From Cystobasidiopsis lactophilus (taxonomy: Eukaryota > Basidiomycota > Agaricostilbomycetes > Agaricostilbales > Chionosphaeraceae), in assembly GCA_001599975.1 (NCBI GenBank), contig BCIO01000004.1, forward strand, positions 1,401,434 through 1,465,433: a DNA stretch of 64,000 bases, in the 5' to 3' direction. Under the pieces are notes generated by a model. That model was given only the letters and a program-made list of their open reading frames with translations, searched no databases and was not told where the DNA came from. Position numbers and translations under genes: made by a program. Of the stretch, positions 1-12,628 are shown piece by piece (position 1 is the stretch's first letter; every line of letters starts with the position of its first letter).

Positions 1-1646
1 GCCAGCGCTTCGAGCGTCGCCTGGTATTTGACCAGCAGATCTTCCACCGAGTTGTCCATGGTCAATCCGGATAGCATGCCTTTCATTTCGCCGTCATTCA
101 GCGGCGATCGATTTCCTAATGTGCAATTTCAGCTGGACCTCCAGGCAAGCGAGCAAAAACCCACCTCTGAAATCGGGGTAGACAAAAGCGTCCTTTGCGA
201 GCTCCACAGCCGAGTCCATGCCCTTGTCCTTCACCAGATTGACCAGCAGGGAATCAATGAGCGAGATGGGCACGCTCTGCGCGTCATCCTTTAGGCCCGC
301 AAGAACGCGGAGCTCTTTATACGCTGGATGAGTCTCGACCATATGAGCAATCAGGTCGCCTGTTGCTGATTGTCCGCCCATAATCATTGACCACTGGGCA
401 AAGATGCTGTTCTTGAAGGGCCCCCAAACCCCATTGATCGGCACAGAGACAGGGCTCTGTTCCCGAACGGTCAAATTGACCTCTGGGGCACAGTTTTGGG
501 CACCACTCACTTCGAGAATTATGCACGTCTGTGGTCAACTCAGCTATAAATGCCTTCATTTGGCAGAAAAAGCGACCTACGCTAGTTCCGGCGACAGCCG
601 CCAACCGATATTGGCAGTCGTCAAAGCTCGACTGGGGTTCGCTAGGAAGGCTGGGGTATCCGATGGTGCCCACAAATCCGGCATAACAATCCACCACGGG
701 AGCTGCTATAACCACATCCGAGAGGCCGCATTGAGCAGAGCCAGCAGAGGGCAACGGGAGGCCGGAATTGAAGGTCAATGAATCGTCGAAGTGCATATCG
801 GTCAGGTCGATCTGGGTGAGAAACTCGTTCGACCAGCTCGCCTCCGGTCGGTAAGCAATCGAAGGGACGACATAAAGGGCTTGGCCGGACCGAAAACGTC
901 CATTGAGAGTCGGAAAGAGGCCGGCAAGTCGATATGCGAGGTAGTCCGCCTGCATAGGGAAATCAGAGAAGTGATATTGACCTAAAAGAGTTATCATACC
1001 AAAGAAAAGATGCAGGAAGATCGAAACAACTCGGTAGACATGTGCTCTTTGAGCCACAAGGCCTTGGGGAGATCTAGCTCCACATGCATGAAGCCTCCAA
1101 GTGCAGACAAGTCTTCGTGCTGAGTCTTGTTAATCTTTTCAGCCTGTTTTTCCGCGCGATGGCTGTTGACCAGCCGTCAGCTTTGGAGCTATCTCGCGAA
1201 AGCACTTCGCGCTTAGAATAGTAGCTTACTCGCACCACAGAATGACATTCCTCTCGTCCTCTGAAGATCCAAGAGTCTTGCTATTGACTGACCTAGGCAG
1301 GCCAGCTACATCCGTGACAGCCATACTGCATGTGCAGTCCAAGCCCAAGGAGACCACTTTCTTCAAGTCGACCTGGCCGCCGATAGCCTCGAAACAGAGT
1401 TCAATGCCTTTCCAGATGTCGTCTGTCGACTGTTCGTAGACCCGGGCATCTTGAGGGTCGCGGAAGGTCTTGATGGGTTTCTGTTCCGAAGCGACAATCG
1501 TCCCTGTCGGGTCCAGCACGGCGACTCTGACGGACGAAGTCCCCCTATTGACAAATTTCAGAAAGAAGCACAGAAAGGAGGGGCGTCCAACAAGCGACGA
1601 ACACATCAATTCCGGCGTGCAGGTCGGTCGAGGACTTTTCAGGCAT
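1..1646 (-). CDS. FGGY-family pentulose kinase (D-ribulokinase-like), 3' end outside window
   Basis: The family phosphorylates pentuloses; the fungal/animal branch (yeast YDR109C, human FGGY) acts on D-ribulose in the cytosol. The start codon at 1646 gives MPEKSSTDLHAGIDV, joined across a short intron to GTSSVRVAVLDPTG, the N-terminal FGGY phosphate-binding motif. Later exons give LDCTCSM, WCDHRAEKQAEKIN, PKALWLKEHM, DYLAYRLAG, VAGTS, GVWGPF, GGQSATG and, after a further intron, GNRSPLNDGEMKGML, all in family order. About 400 residues are visible. Reading runs off the left edge, so the extreme C-terminus is missing. It lies downstream of, and on the same strand as, a D-arabitol-type dehydrogenase, which fits a role on D-ribulose. 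The family call is firm; the substrate is inferred. Confidence 0.9.
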
Positions 1647-1988
1647 GATAGGGCGGCAGTAGCTGCAGGCGCAGAAGTGTTCTAGGGAATGGCAGTACCG
1701 GAAAGAAAGAGCAAAGACAGTAAGGACGCCGAGGTTACAACGGTACAGCTTCAGTTCATTGTTGCAGCGCAAGATGCCAGAGGCGAGTTCAGCGAGGCTC
1801 CCGAAACTTTCGGATGACTGCGATGCTACCCTGCGATGCCATTGCACATTGCGAGAGATGCTTGCGAATACAGATTTTCCTTTTCCAATCAATTTTTAAG
1901 TCCATCCGGTTCTAAAATTGGGGTGGCGGCACAACAACATGGGCAGTGATTTTTTGGCTGGTCAGAGCTTTGGAGCGACCGAGGGTAG
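1647..1988. other. intergenic, 342 bases
   Basis: This gap lies between the start of the pentulose kinase and the stop of the upstream dehydrogenase, so it carries the kinase promoter and the dehydrogenase 3' UTR. I see no convincing gene, repeat or clear regulatory motif in it. Confidence 0.6.
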
Positions 1989-3772
1989 TCATTTCGAGTA
2001 TTCGCCAGGCGCAACAGCGACCTTGAGGCTAATTGGACGCCGACAATGAGGGACCTTCACCAGAGAAAGGTAGGAGTGAACGCACCAGTTGCGAGAGGCA
2101 ATCTTGTCCAGCGCGTCCTGGAACTGCTCGATCTTGAAGATGTCGGTGACCATGGGCCCAACCTTAACCTTCTTGGAATCGAGGTAGGCAACGGCACGGG
2201 AGAAGCAGTTGACTTGGCTGCAGACCGGCGTTTCGCACATTAGCTTTGGCAACAGATGGCTTCACACATTCTACTCACGCGAAAGAACCCTTGATCGTAA
2301 TCTCCTTGCCAAAGATGTCGTCAGGAGCCCAGTGGACGCGGGCAGCCTTGGAGTAGACACCGTAGATCTGAAGGCACGACTTCAGACCAGTGTCCTCGGT
2401 CGTGACAATCTGGCTCACCATGAGAGTTCTGAAGAACCGCGACGTTAAGTTGAGCAAAGGGATCTAACACGCCATCTTCCGAGCAACTCACCCGCCTGTC
2501 AGTACCGCCGAATGCACGTTAAATTGATTTTCTTTGACAGACACGGAGAGCAACACGGACCCTTCTTAACATAGCCCAAAGCCTTGTCTGCAATGGACTC
2601 AACACCAGTGGCCTCGATGACGGCATCAAAGCCTGAGGAACAGATCTCAAGATTAGCGGCGAAATGACTGCTGAAGGAGACCTTGCTGCCTCACCTTGCG
2701 GGTAGTCCTTCTTGATCTGCTCCCATTGTGCCTCTGGGTTCTTGCGGTCCAGGTCGACGTAGGCGTCCGCGGCATCGACCTCGCGGGCGATCTTCATTTT
2801 CATGCCGGCGTTGGCGGCGAGCACCAGGTGGGAGGCACCGTTGAGCCTGAGCAGCTGGGCCAAGAGCAAGCCGGTGGGGCCAGCGCCGAGCACCAAGACG
2901 GAGGAACCGACTTTCAGGCCGAGCACGTCGGCACCGTGGATAGCGCACGATGCGGGCTCGACGAGGACGGCCTCGATGTCGGTCAGGTTCTTGATGGGGT
3001 ACACCTTGGAAAAGTGCCACTTGGAGTAGTCGGCGAAGCCGCCGTCGGTGTTGACGCCCTTGCACTCGAGGTTCTCGCAGAAGAGGGGCTTGCCCTGGGT
3101 GCAGAACTCGCAGATGCCGCAGGCCGAGTTGGTGTCGCACACGACTCGCTCGCCGACCTTGACGTTCTTCACGTTGCTGCCGACCTGGACGACTATGCAC
3201 ACACACACACACACACACACACTCAGGGACCATCCATGATTTGAAGTTGCACGCAAGCCAAAACGCACTCTGGCCGACGACCTCATGGCCAAGGATCGAC
3301 GGGAACTTGCTGATGAACTCTCCCTCGTGGATGTGCTACTCCGTCCAGAAGGATCCAGAGTCAGCCGTGGGTGAAACAGCGACCGTCAGAAGCTTAGGCT
3401 TGCCTGGTCAGTTCCGCAAACGCCTGTGGCAGCCTTGTCTGTAAGCCGGGTGCTTTGGGCTGAGGGGTAGGGTCGAGTACGCACCGCATGCAGCGACCTT
3501 GACCAAGACTTCGCTCTCGTTGCTGTGGAGGGAGGCACGGGGATGGGCCGGAGTCCATCGATGGTTGGCGGAGAGGGGCTCACATCTTGGGCACCGGTCT
3601 ATCGGCGATGCTGAAGTTCCTGGGGCCCTGTGCAGCGACAACATATGATGAGGAGCTCTTCGGAGCACACGGCGGGCGCTGCTCACTTCATAGTAGACGG
3701 CTGCGGAACAAAGGGGGAAATCAGCAAATGGGCTGGAGTGATGCTGGGAGGCTCTCCAGGCGCACCCTTCAT
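1989..3772 (-). CDS. zinc-dependent medium-chain polyol dehydrogenase, D-arabitol dehydrogenase (ARD1)-like
   Basis: Oxidises a polyol with NAD(P); closest in feel to D-arabitol 2-dehydrogenase of rust fungi, which yields D-ribulose. Spliced from ATG at 3772, it reads MKAVYYEGPRNFSIADRPVP, then KINESEVLVKVAACGVCGTD, QHIHEGEF and ILGHEVVG. Catalytic zinc ligands are the Cys of CGTD, GHE and the Glu of VEP. The structural zinc is held by CGICEFCTQGKPLFC. The Rossmann motif is GAGPTGLL, followed by LAANAG with no acidic residue after strand 2, so NADP use is possible. C-terminal IYGVYSKAARVHW, AVAYLDSKKVKV and ALDKIASRN match ARD1-type enzymes. The first two coding exons are only 7 and 14 bases, one intron is GC-AG (3336-3403), and another holds a CA/GT repeat. 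The splice joins near 2440-2560 are not resolved. About 350 residues. Confidence 0.88.
3198..3222. repeat. (CA)12 microsatellite inside a dehydrogenase intron
   Basis: Twenty-five bases of alternating CA lie within the intron separating GHEVVGQ from VQVGSNVKNV of the dehydrogenase. The tract reads GT-rich on the coding strand and sits just before the acceptor. A slippage-prone tract so close to a splice site could vary between strains. Confidence 0.9.
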
Positions 3773-4801
3773 CGACTGGGGTAGGCTGGCCATGATTCAA
3801 GATGGAAATAAAGTAAGGGAAAGGCAAAGAGGTCAAGCGAAGTTGGCCGTAGGGGCCAGAGGAGACAGAAGGAGAACTTGGCTGGGGCATGCATGACGCA
3901 CGACATCCGTCTCCTCGCGTGGCTTGCGGTCTGGCCCTTCCGTCCTGTCTCTCTGTCTTGTTGAGATGATAAGAAGCAGGATAGCTGCAGGCATGCGCAC
4001 AAGGTACACAACTAGGAGAGCTCAATGCTGGGAGTCGTCCTTTTCCATCGTCGTCCATCTTGGTGCTCCCTGCCGCCACCTCATCCCCGGGGCTCATTGT
4101 ATTTCACATGCTCAATGCACCTGCTCAGTGGCCGCAGAGACGGATGGTCTGGTCAAATGCACGCGACCGGAGGAAATCCTGGCCTTGCCCTTCCCGTCTC
4201 TCAGCTAACTACTCTCTCTCGGTCCTACTTCGCCTCTGTTCGATTTGGCCAGACCAACATCTTTCACAATTTCCCAAACCCCAGAGGACTGCTTAATGCT
4301 CAAGTGTGGTGGGGCCGGAACGTCGCCACAGGCAAAATCGGCCAGGCCCATGGTCACCATATGGTGATGCGGACGCGTTTGGGTCCAAAATTGTGCCACT
4401 GTGATCGCGGCTTCATTCTCCTCTGGGCTCTATAGGCCGTGTAAAAGAGCACCAGATGTCGTCCCAGCACCTCGAAGGGAACCGGCACACTGATAGCGGT
4501 CTTACCAAAATCAAGGTTTTGCCAAAAGTAAACAACCTACGAAGCATGCTGCCTCGCTGCTCTGATTCTAAAATCGGTTCCGATTCGTCCACCACCCTGT
4601 ACAAAGTCCAACGGTCAAAAGCTGGTCCCATCACAAACCACGACCTGGCAAGCCCTCCTCGGCGCTGCAGTCTTGGAAAGCTTGTGCCCCAAAAAATAGT
4701 TGGTTGTTGGTCGGCACTCTGGCAGAGACAAGGTAGCACGCCGCCAGCTCTCACCATTGCGGCCACCCTCGACCCCTCATACGCGAGCACTCTCAAGAGA
4801 A
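3773..4801. other. divergent intergenic region, about 1 kb
   Basis: Separates the divergently transcribed dehydrogenase and DUF6534-like gene and must hold both promoters. Open frames here (for example 4025-4435 and 4456-5046) show no family motif and overlap the next gene in another frame, so I read none as coding. It contains one perfect 14-base palindrome (4354-4367). It is longer than most gaps in this window. Confidence 0.55.
4354..4367. promoter_or_regulatory. perfect 14-base palindrome in a divergent promoter region
   Basis: TCACCATATGGTGA is identical to its reverse complement and centred on CATATG, an E-box core. It lies 435 bases upstream of the start of the DUF6534-like gene and 582 bases upstream of the dehydrogenase start. 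A dimeric regulator site is possible; a chance palindrome cannot be excluded. Confidence 0.3.
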
Positions 4802-6071
4802 ATGGTGGACTATTCAGACTCGCTGCAGCCTACGGCCTCGCAAGATTTTGTCGACTTGATCCTGGGGCCAGCAGTAATCGGATGGATCCTGCAGCTGTTG
4901 CTTGCCGGGGCCGTTTCTTCCCAGGTAGCGAGCTATCTCATGGCCCAGGCTCGCCATGCCCGGCGAACCAAGTCCAACCTCACCACCCGATGGTCGTCCT
5001 ACCTCTTGATCGTTTGCACCTTGTTGAACCTAGCAGCGTGAGCTGAACTCCACATCTAGTCCTGCCAAGAACATCGGTGAAGCCCGCCTGATCAGAACGG
5101 GGATGAACTGTCAAGAGGTCTATCATTATTTAATCCACCAAGTGCGGTCTGTAGAGCAGTTGGAGCAATACATCCCAGCGGACACTTGGATCAACATTCG
5201 TACGTCCATTCGCTGACAAGCCTCTCAGGTCCGGACTGACTCTCGCTCGGCTTACGCAGCGCAAGTGCTAAGCACCAGCTGTGCCCAGGGCTTTCTAGCG
5301 TACCGGTGCTTTCGAGTAAACTCCATTGGCTGTTTTTGCTGAGGGTCATGTGTCTCACCAAAGGGGTTGACAGGTCATCAAGAACAACTTCATCTTCGGC
5401 GGCGCCTGCAGCTTTATGCTGCTCGGCACTCTCATCGGTGCTATCGGCACCGCGTTTGCCCAACAGTTTGAAACACCCGATAAGACTGTAGGGACTTGGT
5501 TTTAGAAGGCGCGGCGAAAACACTAAAGCGAGATCTCGGCTGTCAGCTCCTCGCCTTCTTGGAACTCTGGTACTGGGCGTCCGCTGGCCTTGACGTGGCC
5601 GTGGCATCCACCCTATCATTCTATCTGTACAAGAAGAAGGCCGGTTTCAATGCCGAAATGGACGGCTTGATTGACCGCATCATTCGGATCACCTTCGAAA
5701 CCGCGGTGGCGCCAGCATTCATGGCTGTTCTGACCGCAATCACTTGTACGCCCGTTCCTGCCTTACTATGCAGGGCAGTCTGCTGGAACCTTGCCTTGCT
5801 TTCAGTCGCCTGTACCTACCAAACTGCCAGCTCCAGCGTCATCGGCGCATTCGTCACCTGGATTCCTTCGCTCTTCGTCTTTTCGTTCCTCAGAAATCTC
5901 AAAGCAGCAGCCAAAGAGCGCCGAAATGCACACACGAGGACCAACGTCGTCTTGACCATGCCAACCTCAATGATCGAGGTGTCACAAGAATCCGTTGTCC
6001 GTTGCTCTCTTGTTTTGACCGACTCCGCATTAAGATCTGACCCGTATGGATTGCTAAGCAATCCATTGTGA
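4802..6071 (+). CDS. DUF6534-like multi-pass membrane protein
   Basis: Function unknown; the family is an expanded set of seven-helix-like membrane proteins in basidiomycetes. The start at 4802 gives MVDYSDSLQPTASQDFVD, then GPAVIGWILQLLLAGAVSSQ (helix 1), SSYLLIVCTLLNLAA (helix 2), VYHYLIHQVRSVEQL, STSCAQGFLAYRCF, NNFIFGGACSFMLLGTLIGA, ELWYWASAGLDVAVASTLSF, LYKKKAGF, IDRIIRITFETAV and, at the end, PSLFVFSFLRNLKAAAKERR. The typical members also have a G-P-x-x-G start, a W-x-x-x-x-x-D-x-x-x-A-x-x-L-x-x-x-L helix, an I-D-R-L-I-R-x-T segment and a final SxLRNLNAR. The stop at 6071 is used because the last exon stays open to there. About six introns. Confidence 0.75.
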
Positions 6072-6401
6072 TTTGCGAACGTCCGCCTTTGACCAAGTCG
6101 AAGTCTTCATCCATCCTGCCGCCACTCTCTGCTTCCGAAGAGAAATTTGACTCGCCGTTCAGCTCAGAAAAAGGGGGTCTGCCGGTATGAGGGAGCTCTC
6201 GAAGCAATGTAGGAGTGTAGCAATCGAGTGTCGTTGGAATAACCACTCATCGACCGCCAAGGCTCCACACCGAGCCCTTTCCCCTTGACCCGTCTCCATC
6301 ACCTTCCCTTTCGCCCGAGAAGCTTGCAATCTGTGTTTGGGCGCGACGGTGCTTCTGGTAGAGGCATTCTCGTGCTCTTTACGTTCTTAGATTTGAACAA
6401 T

Positions 6402-8587
<2,186 letters not shown>

Positions 8588-8821
8588 AGAAGAGTCGGGC
8601 TTTCGTTTGCATGAAGATACGGAGGCGATGTTATACTGCCGGGCTTGCAGACGAATCGAGCGTGGGCAATAGAGCAAAATTTAATTGCAAGCATCTACAA
8701 TCAAGAAAGTCCGTGGTGAATGAAAGATGAAATCCGCGAGGGCGTGTGGGTGATTATTGGGGCAATTGCTGGGATGCGGCGTGCTGATGGAAAGCGGGGG
8801 CAGTCTGACCAGCAAAAAGCT

Positions 8822-11800
8822 CTAGTCTTCCACCATAGCGACTGGGTTCTCGGCCTGTTGAAAACCAGATTAAGGATAGCCTGGGGACCAAAAGTAGGAC
8901 AGGAGCGCACCAGGAAAGTTTCAGCCACAATCCACGAGACAGGGCTCTTCTCGCCCTTCTTGGCAGTTGGCGGAGTGGGAGCCTTTTTGACATGCTCCTT
9001 GAGCAGGTTCTCGATAGAAACTTTGGTCGCCGAGGGGAATGTGTCGGTCAGCTCCTTGATGAGATCGGCTTTGGTCGCAGCGCTGGATTTCTGAACGGTG
9101 GTGATGCTGTGAGGGTGGCGGCAGGTGAGGAGGGTTTCGGGGAAGCGGAACAAAAACGACTCACAAGTCACCGTGCAATTGGCTGGGGAATGGCTTCGAC
9201 ACCTTGACCTTGGGCTTGGAGGCGGCGTCAGCGCTGCTCGTGGCGGCGTCGCCCGTCTTGACAGTGAGGCCCTGGAAGCCATCCTCTGGTTGCTTGCCCT
9301 TGCCATTGTCTCTCTTGCCTCCCATGGTCGAGACGAACTGCATGGGGTTCAGGTTGAAATGGGCGTCTGCAACGAGGAGTAGTGAGCTTCGGTATCAAAG
9401 CAGCTCAAGGAATAGCCAACTCACCGTTGAGGTACACGACGCGCAAGGCCTCCATGCCCGTCCAGGAGCAAGTGCCAACGGGAGTTTCCCACTCCGGGCC
9501 GCGGTAAATTGGCACAAGAGCCTTGATGGCCTTCTTGCGAGAGTTGGCGTACTTGAGGTTCTCTTGCTTTTTCCTGGCCTGACGGGCGCGTTGGTTGGGG
9601 TCGTAGGTCTCGCCGTTCTCGTCGACCATCATGACGGCGTCTTCGTCTGGTTGGTAGCCTTCCTCGAACTCCACATCGTCGTCCTCGCACATCCAGCCGC
9701 CTTCGCCGACCAGAGATCCGCCATCCTCGTCGTCCGAATCGACGATTGACTTCTCGCCGTCGGACATGACGTCCTCGCCATCAGCTGGATCCTCCTCTTC
9801 CCAATCCTCCTCGCTGTCGTAGTCGTAGTTGAAGATGAAGGTGTCCTTGCCGAAGGGCTTGCGCGGGCGAATCAGTCGACTGGTCTTCGTGAAAGTACCG
9901 ACGTAGCCAGGTCGCTGGTCGGTGGCCTGGAAGCTGAGGACCTTGACGGGCACCAATCGGCGGTCGCGGAGCTTGCGAGACCATTTGCTGGTGGCGCCGT
10001 TGACCAAGCCCCCTTCAGCAATCTTTTGCATCAAGGACTTCACGGAGACCGTGGCTTTGGGCTTGGGGTTGTACTTCGGGATATGCGAAGGCTTGACATC
10101 GTCTTTGATGGACTTGAGTGCGTCAGCGAGGGTGAGCGAAGGCTCGCTGTCGATGAGCTCGGCCAGGGTGCCAGAAGTCGGAGCCTTGTGGGCGAGCGGG
10201 TAGACCGAGAAGACTTTGATGTCTTTGGCGACGTGGAAGGGCTTGAAAGTCTTTTCAAAGTCAGTGCGACTGTCCTTGAGTTGGTCGGCGGCTGGAGTCG
10301 TTCGTCAACGTAAGCCGACCGCTCGCCTGACGCCATGAAGAAAGCCATACCGGGTGAGCTGGGGTCGACAACGACCTTGCTGCGAACAGGGGACGAGGAG
10401 GCCACCTGCGAAGTGCTGGCCACAGGAGCAGGAGCAGCCTTGAAAAAGGCACCAAAGGCGCCAGCCTGCTTTGCCGCGATCTGATAGGTAACAAAAACAC
10501 ATCAGCACTGAACCAGGTACACTGGTGCAAAACAGTGACCCACGGCAGCCTTCTTGGCCTTGGCCTCTTCTTTGGCTGCCTTCTCAGCGTCCTTGACAGC
10601 CTTTTCGGCGTCGCGCTTGGCCTTCTTCTCTTCGCGCTCAGCCTTGGTCTTCTCGTTCTCGGCGTCCTTGATGGCCTTCAGCTTGGCCTTCTCTTCTTTG
10701 GCTGCTTCCTTCTCGGCCTTGAGCTTGGCTTTCTGCGAACGTGAGAGGGGATTAGGAAGGCAGCGGCGCTTAAGTGGTATCGACAAACTTGCCTCGGCCT
10801 CCTTCTGTGTAATGCAAAGCCAATGGTCAGCAGGTTAAGCGTGGTTTCGGAATTGGTTGGACTTGCCTCAGGGTCGGTCTCTTTGGTCTTCTTGGGCTTG
10901 GTCTCCTTGCCTTCCGCTGACCCGTCCTTCTTCTCTTTGCGGGCAGCTGCCGACAAGAAGAGGTCGCCTTTGGCGTCGTCGTCGAGTTCAGCGACCAGCT
11001 TGAGAACCTCTTCCTTGACTTTTTGGCGCTCGTCGAAGCGGGCTTCGATCTTGGTCATGACGTCTTTGGGAAAGGAGTTGCCCAGGTAGGCGTCACGGTC
11101 GGCCACTTCCCAGCGCCAGATGCAGATGGACGCGGGCGGGGGGCCGGACTCGTCCTCCAGTTCAATCTCCTCGGCCGACGCAACGCCGTAGTTGGTGCGG
11201 GTCGCGATTTCTTCAATGGCTTCTTTGAGAGCTCCGACCAAGGCCTTGTCCTTGGCCTTGACGACCTTGTCGTCTTCCTCGACCGACGCGCTCGAAATCA
11301 CAGGGTTGAGCGCTTTGGCCAGCGCTTTGGCCAAGGAGGTGATGTCCTTGTCCCTGTTTGGGCAAGGAGTCAGTCGCTGCTCTGGTAATGATGAATGGGA
11401 CAGCCACGCACGATTCGTGGATCAACTTGGCAAGGCAAGGGTAGTGCTCGTCCGGGATGGCCGTCACCTTCGGCGTGTCTTGGATATACTTGATGAGCTC
11501 CAAGCGCTCTGTGCATGGTGTGATTCAGAACATAGCCTAGATAGTCAGAGTGATAGACGAGGGAACGAACCTTTGAGCGTGGACACTTGTTGGTCGATGG
11601 CGAACGCCTTTGGCTTGTAGACCAGCTTGTGGCTCTTCAGCTCGACCAATTTCGCGTCTTCTGGGACCACTTTGGCTTTCTTTGCTTTGGGGGCCTCCTT
11701 GGCGGGTTTCTCGGTGGTCGCAGCTGCTTCCCGAGGCTGAGCCGGGCGCGACAGCTGTCAAACGCAAGCAGCTCACCTTTTCGCTTCGTTGTCGTCTTTG

Positions 11801-11924
11801 CTGGAGGCAAGGGCGAGGCTGGCTCTGCCTTGGCGTCTTCCATGGTCACGTCTCCTGGCGTAGGGCTCTCGGCGGGGGTCGTGGGCATTGGGGAGGACGA
11901 CGACGCTGTGAACGGACGCGACAT
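8822..11924 (-). CDS. chromatin assembly factor 1 large subunit (CAF-1 p150 / Rlf2-like)
   Basis: Deposits histones H3-H4 behind the replication fork as part of CAF-1, together with p60 and p48 homologues. From the probable ATG at 11924 it reads MSRPFTASSSSPMPTTPAES, then an N-terminal domain. A long charged coiled coil (AKLKAEKEAAKEEKAKLKAI and repeats to about 10550) is the KER region. It is followed by GYVGTFTKTSRLIRPRKPFG and the acidic block NYDYDSEEDWEEEDPADGED, the diagnostic CAF-1 A signature, extended by further DE clusters (DSDDEDGG, CEDDDVEFEEGY). The C-terminal winged-helix region includes KADLIKELTDTFPSATKVSI and the last exon ends AENPVAMVED. The N-terminal exons around 11100-11600 (WEVADRDAYLGNSF) are less certain. 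About 850 residues. A second upstream ATG exists at 11939. Confidence 0.88.
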
Positions 11925-12628
11925 TGAGCAAAATAACATGCATCGCGCTTCCAGGTCACTCACAGCTGTCGTGGCCTCGCAGGGAGGGCGTTGTACCGTC
12001 TGTCTGCATCTTGGTGTTCGCAAAGAGTGGTCGGCTGTGGCCCAAGTGTCGTGGCTGCCGGACAAGGGGCTCTAAAGTCGTGGAATGAGGGCGGCGCGTG
12101 ACCGATGTTTACTTTTTTGGTCTCAAGCTGGCCGCCTTCGCCTGCGACGACTTCAAGCATCCAAAACCAGCTCTTTGAGGTCTTATGAGCTCCAGGACAG
12201 CCCTCCGGCCTTGCTCTTCCATTTCTGCGGAATGACAAAGTTCACCCTTTCCGAGCTCTCGACATTTTGCCACCGCCAACACGGTCCCTTCCCATCCCTG
12301 CTGCGAGACCTTTCTTGATGTAGCTCCACTGGAAACAGCGCTCTCCAAGAGTTGGGTGACTTCCGAGCGCTTAAACCCAAGGACCGGTCCCATTGCCCTG
12401 CCAGAGAGACGCGCTACATAGAGGCGAGTCCTCTCCCATGCTGGAGCTTGGGAGCGCTGCACCCAGGATTCAGGAAGAAGACTGCCAAGCCCTATAAGCG
12501 CTTGTAGGCGCTCCCTGCTCGCAGATCGGGGGCTTGTGTCGCTTAATCCGCCTTATCGAGCGGGACTGTCCTGCCCCTCCTCTTTTGCCCCTCTTCCACT
12601 TCTTCCTCGGTGTTGAATCAACGACGGA
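11925..12628. other. divergent promoter region, about 700 bases
   Basis: Lies between CAF-1 (minus) and the deacetylase (plus). TATAAG at 12493, 136 bases before the deacetylase ATG, is a possible TATA box. Frames in both strands here have no family motif. Nothing else stands out. Confidence 0.5.

Noticed and set aside
2696-3244. 182-residue plus-strand open frame over the dehydrogenase
   Set aside because: Antisense to strongly supported zinc dehydrogenase exons; ends in the CA repeat.
4456-5046. 196-residue plus-strand open frame before the DUF6534-like gene
   Set aside because: It has no family motif and overlaps the first exon of the DUF6534-like gene in another frame.
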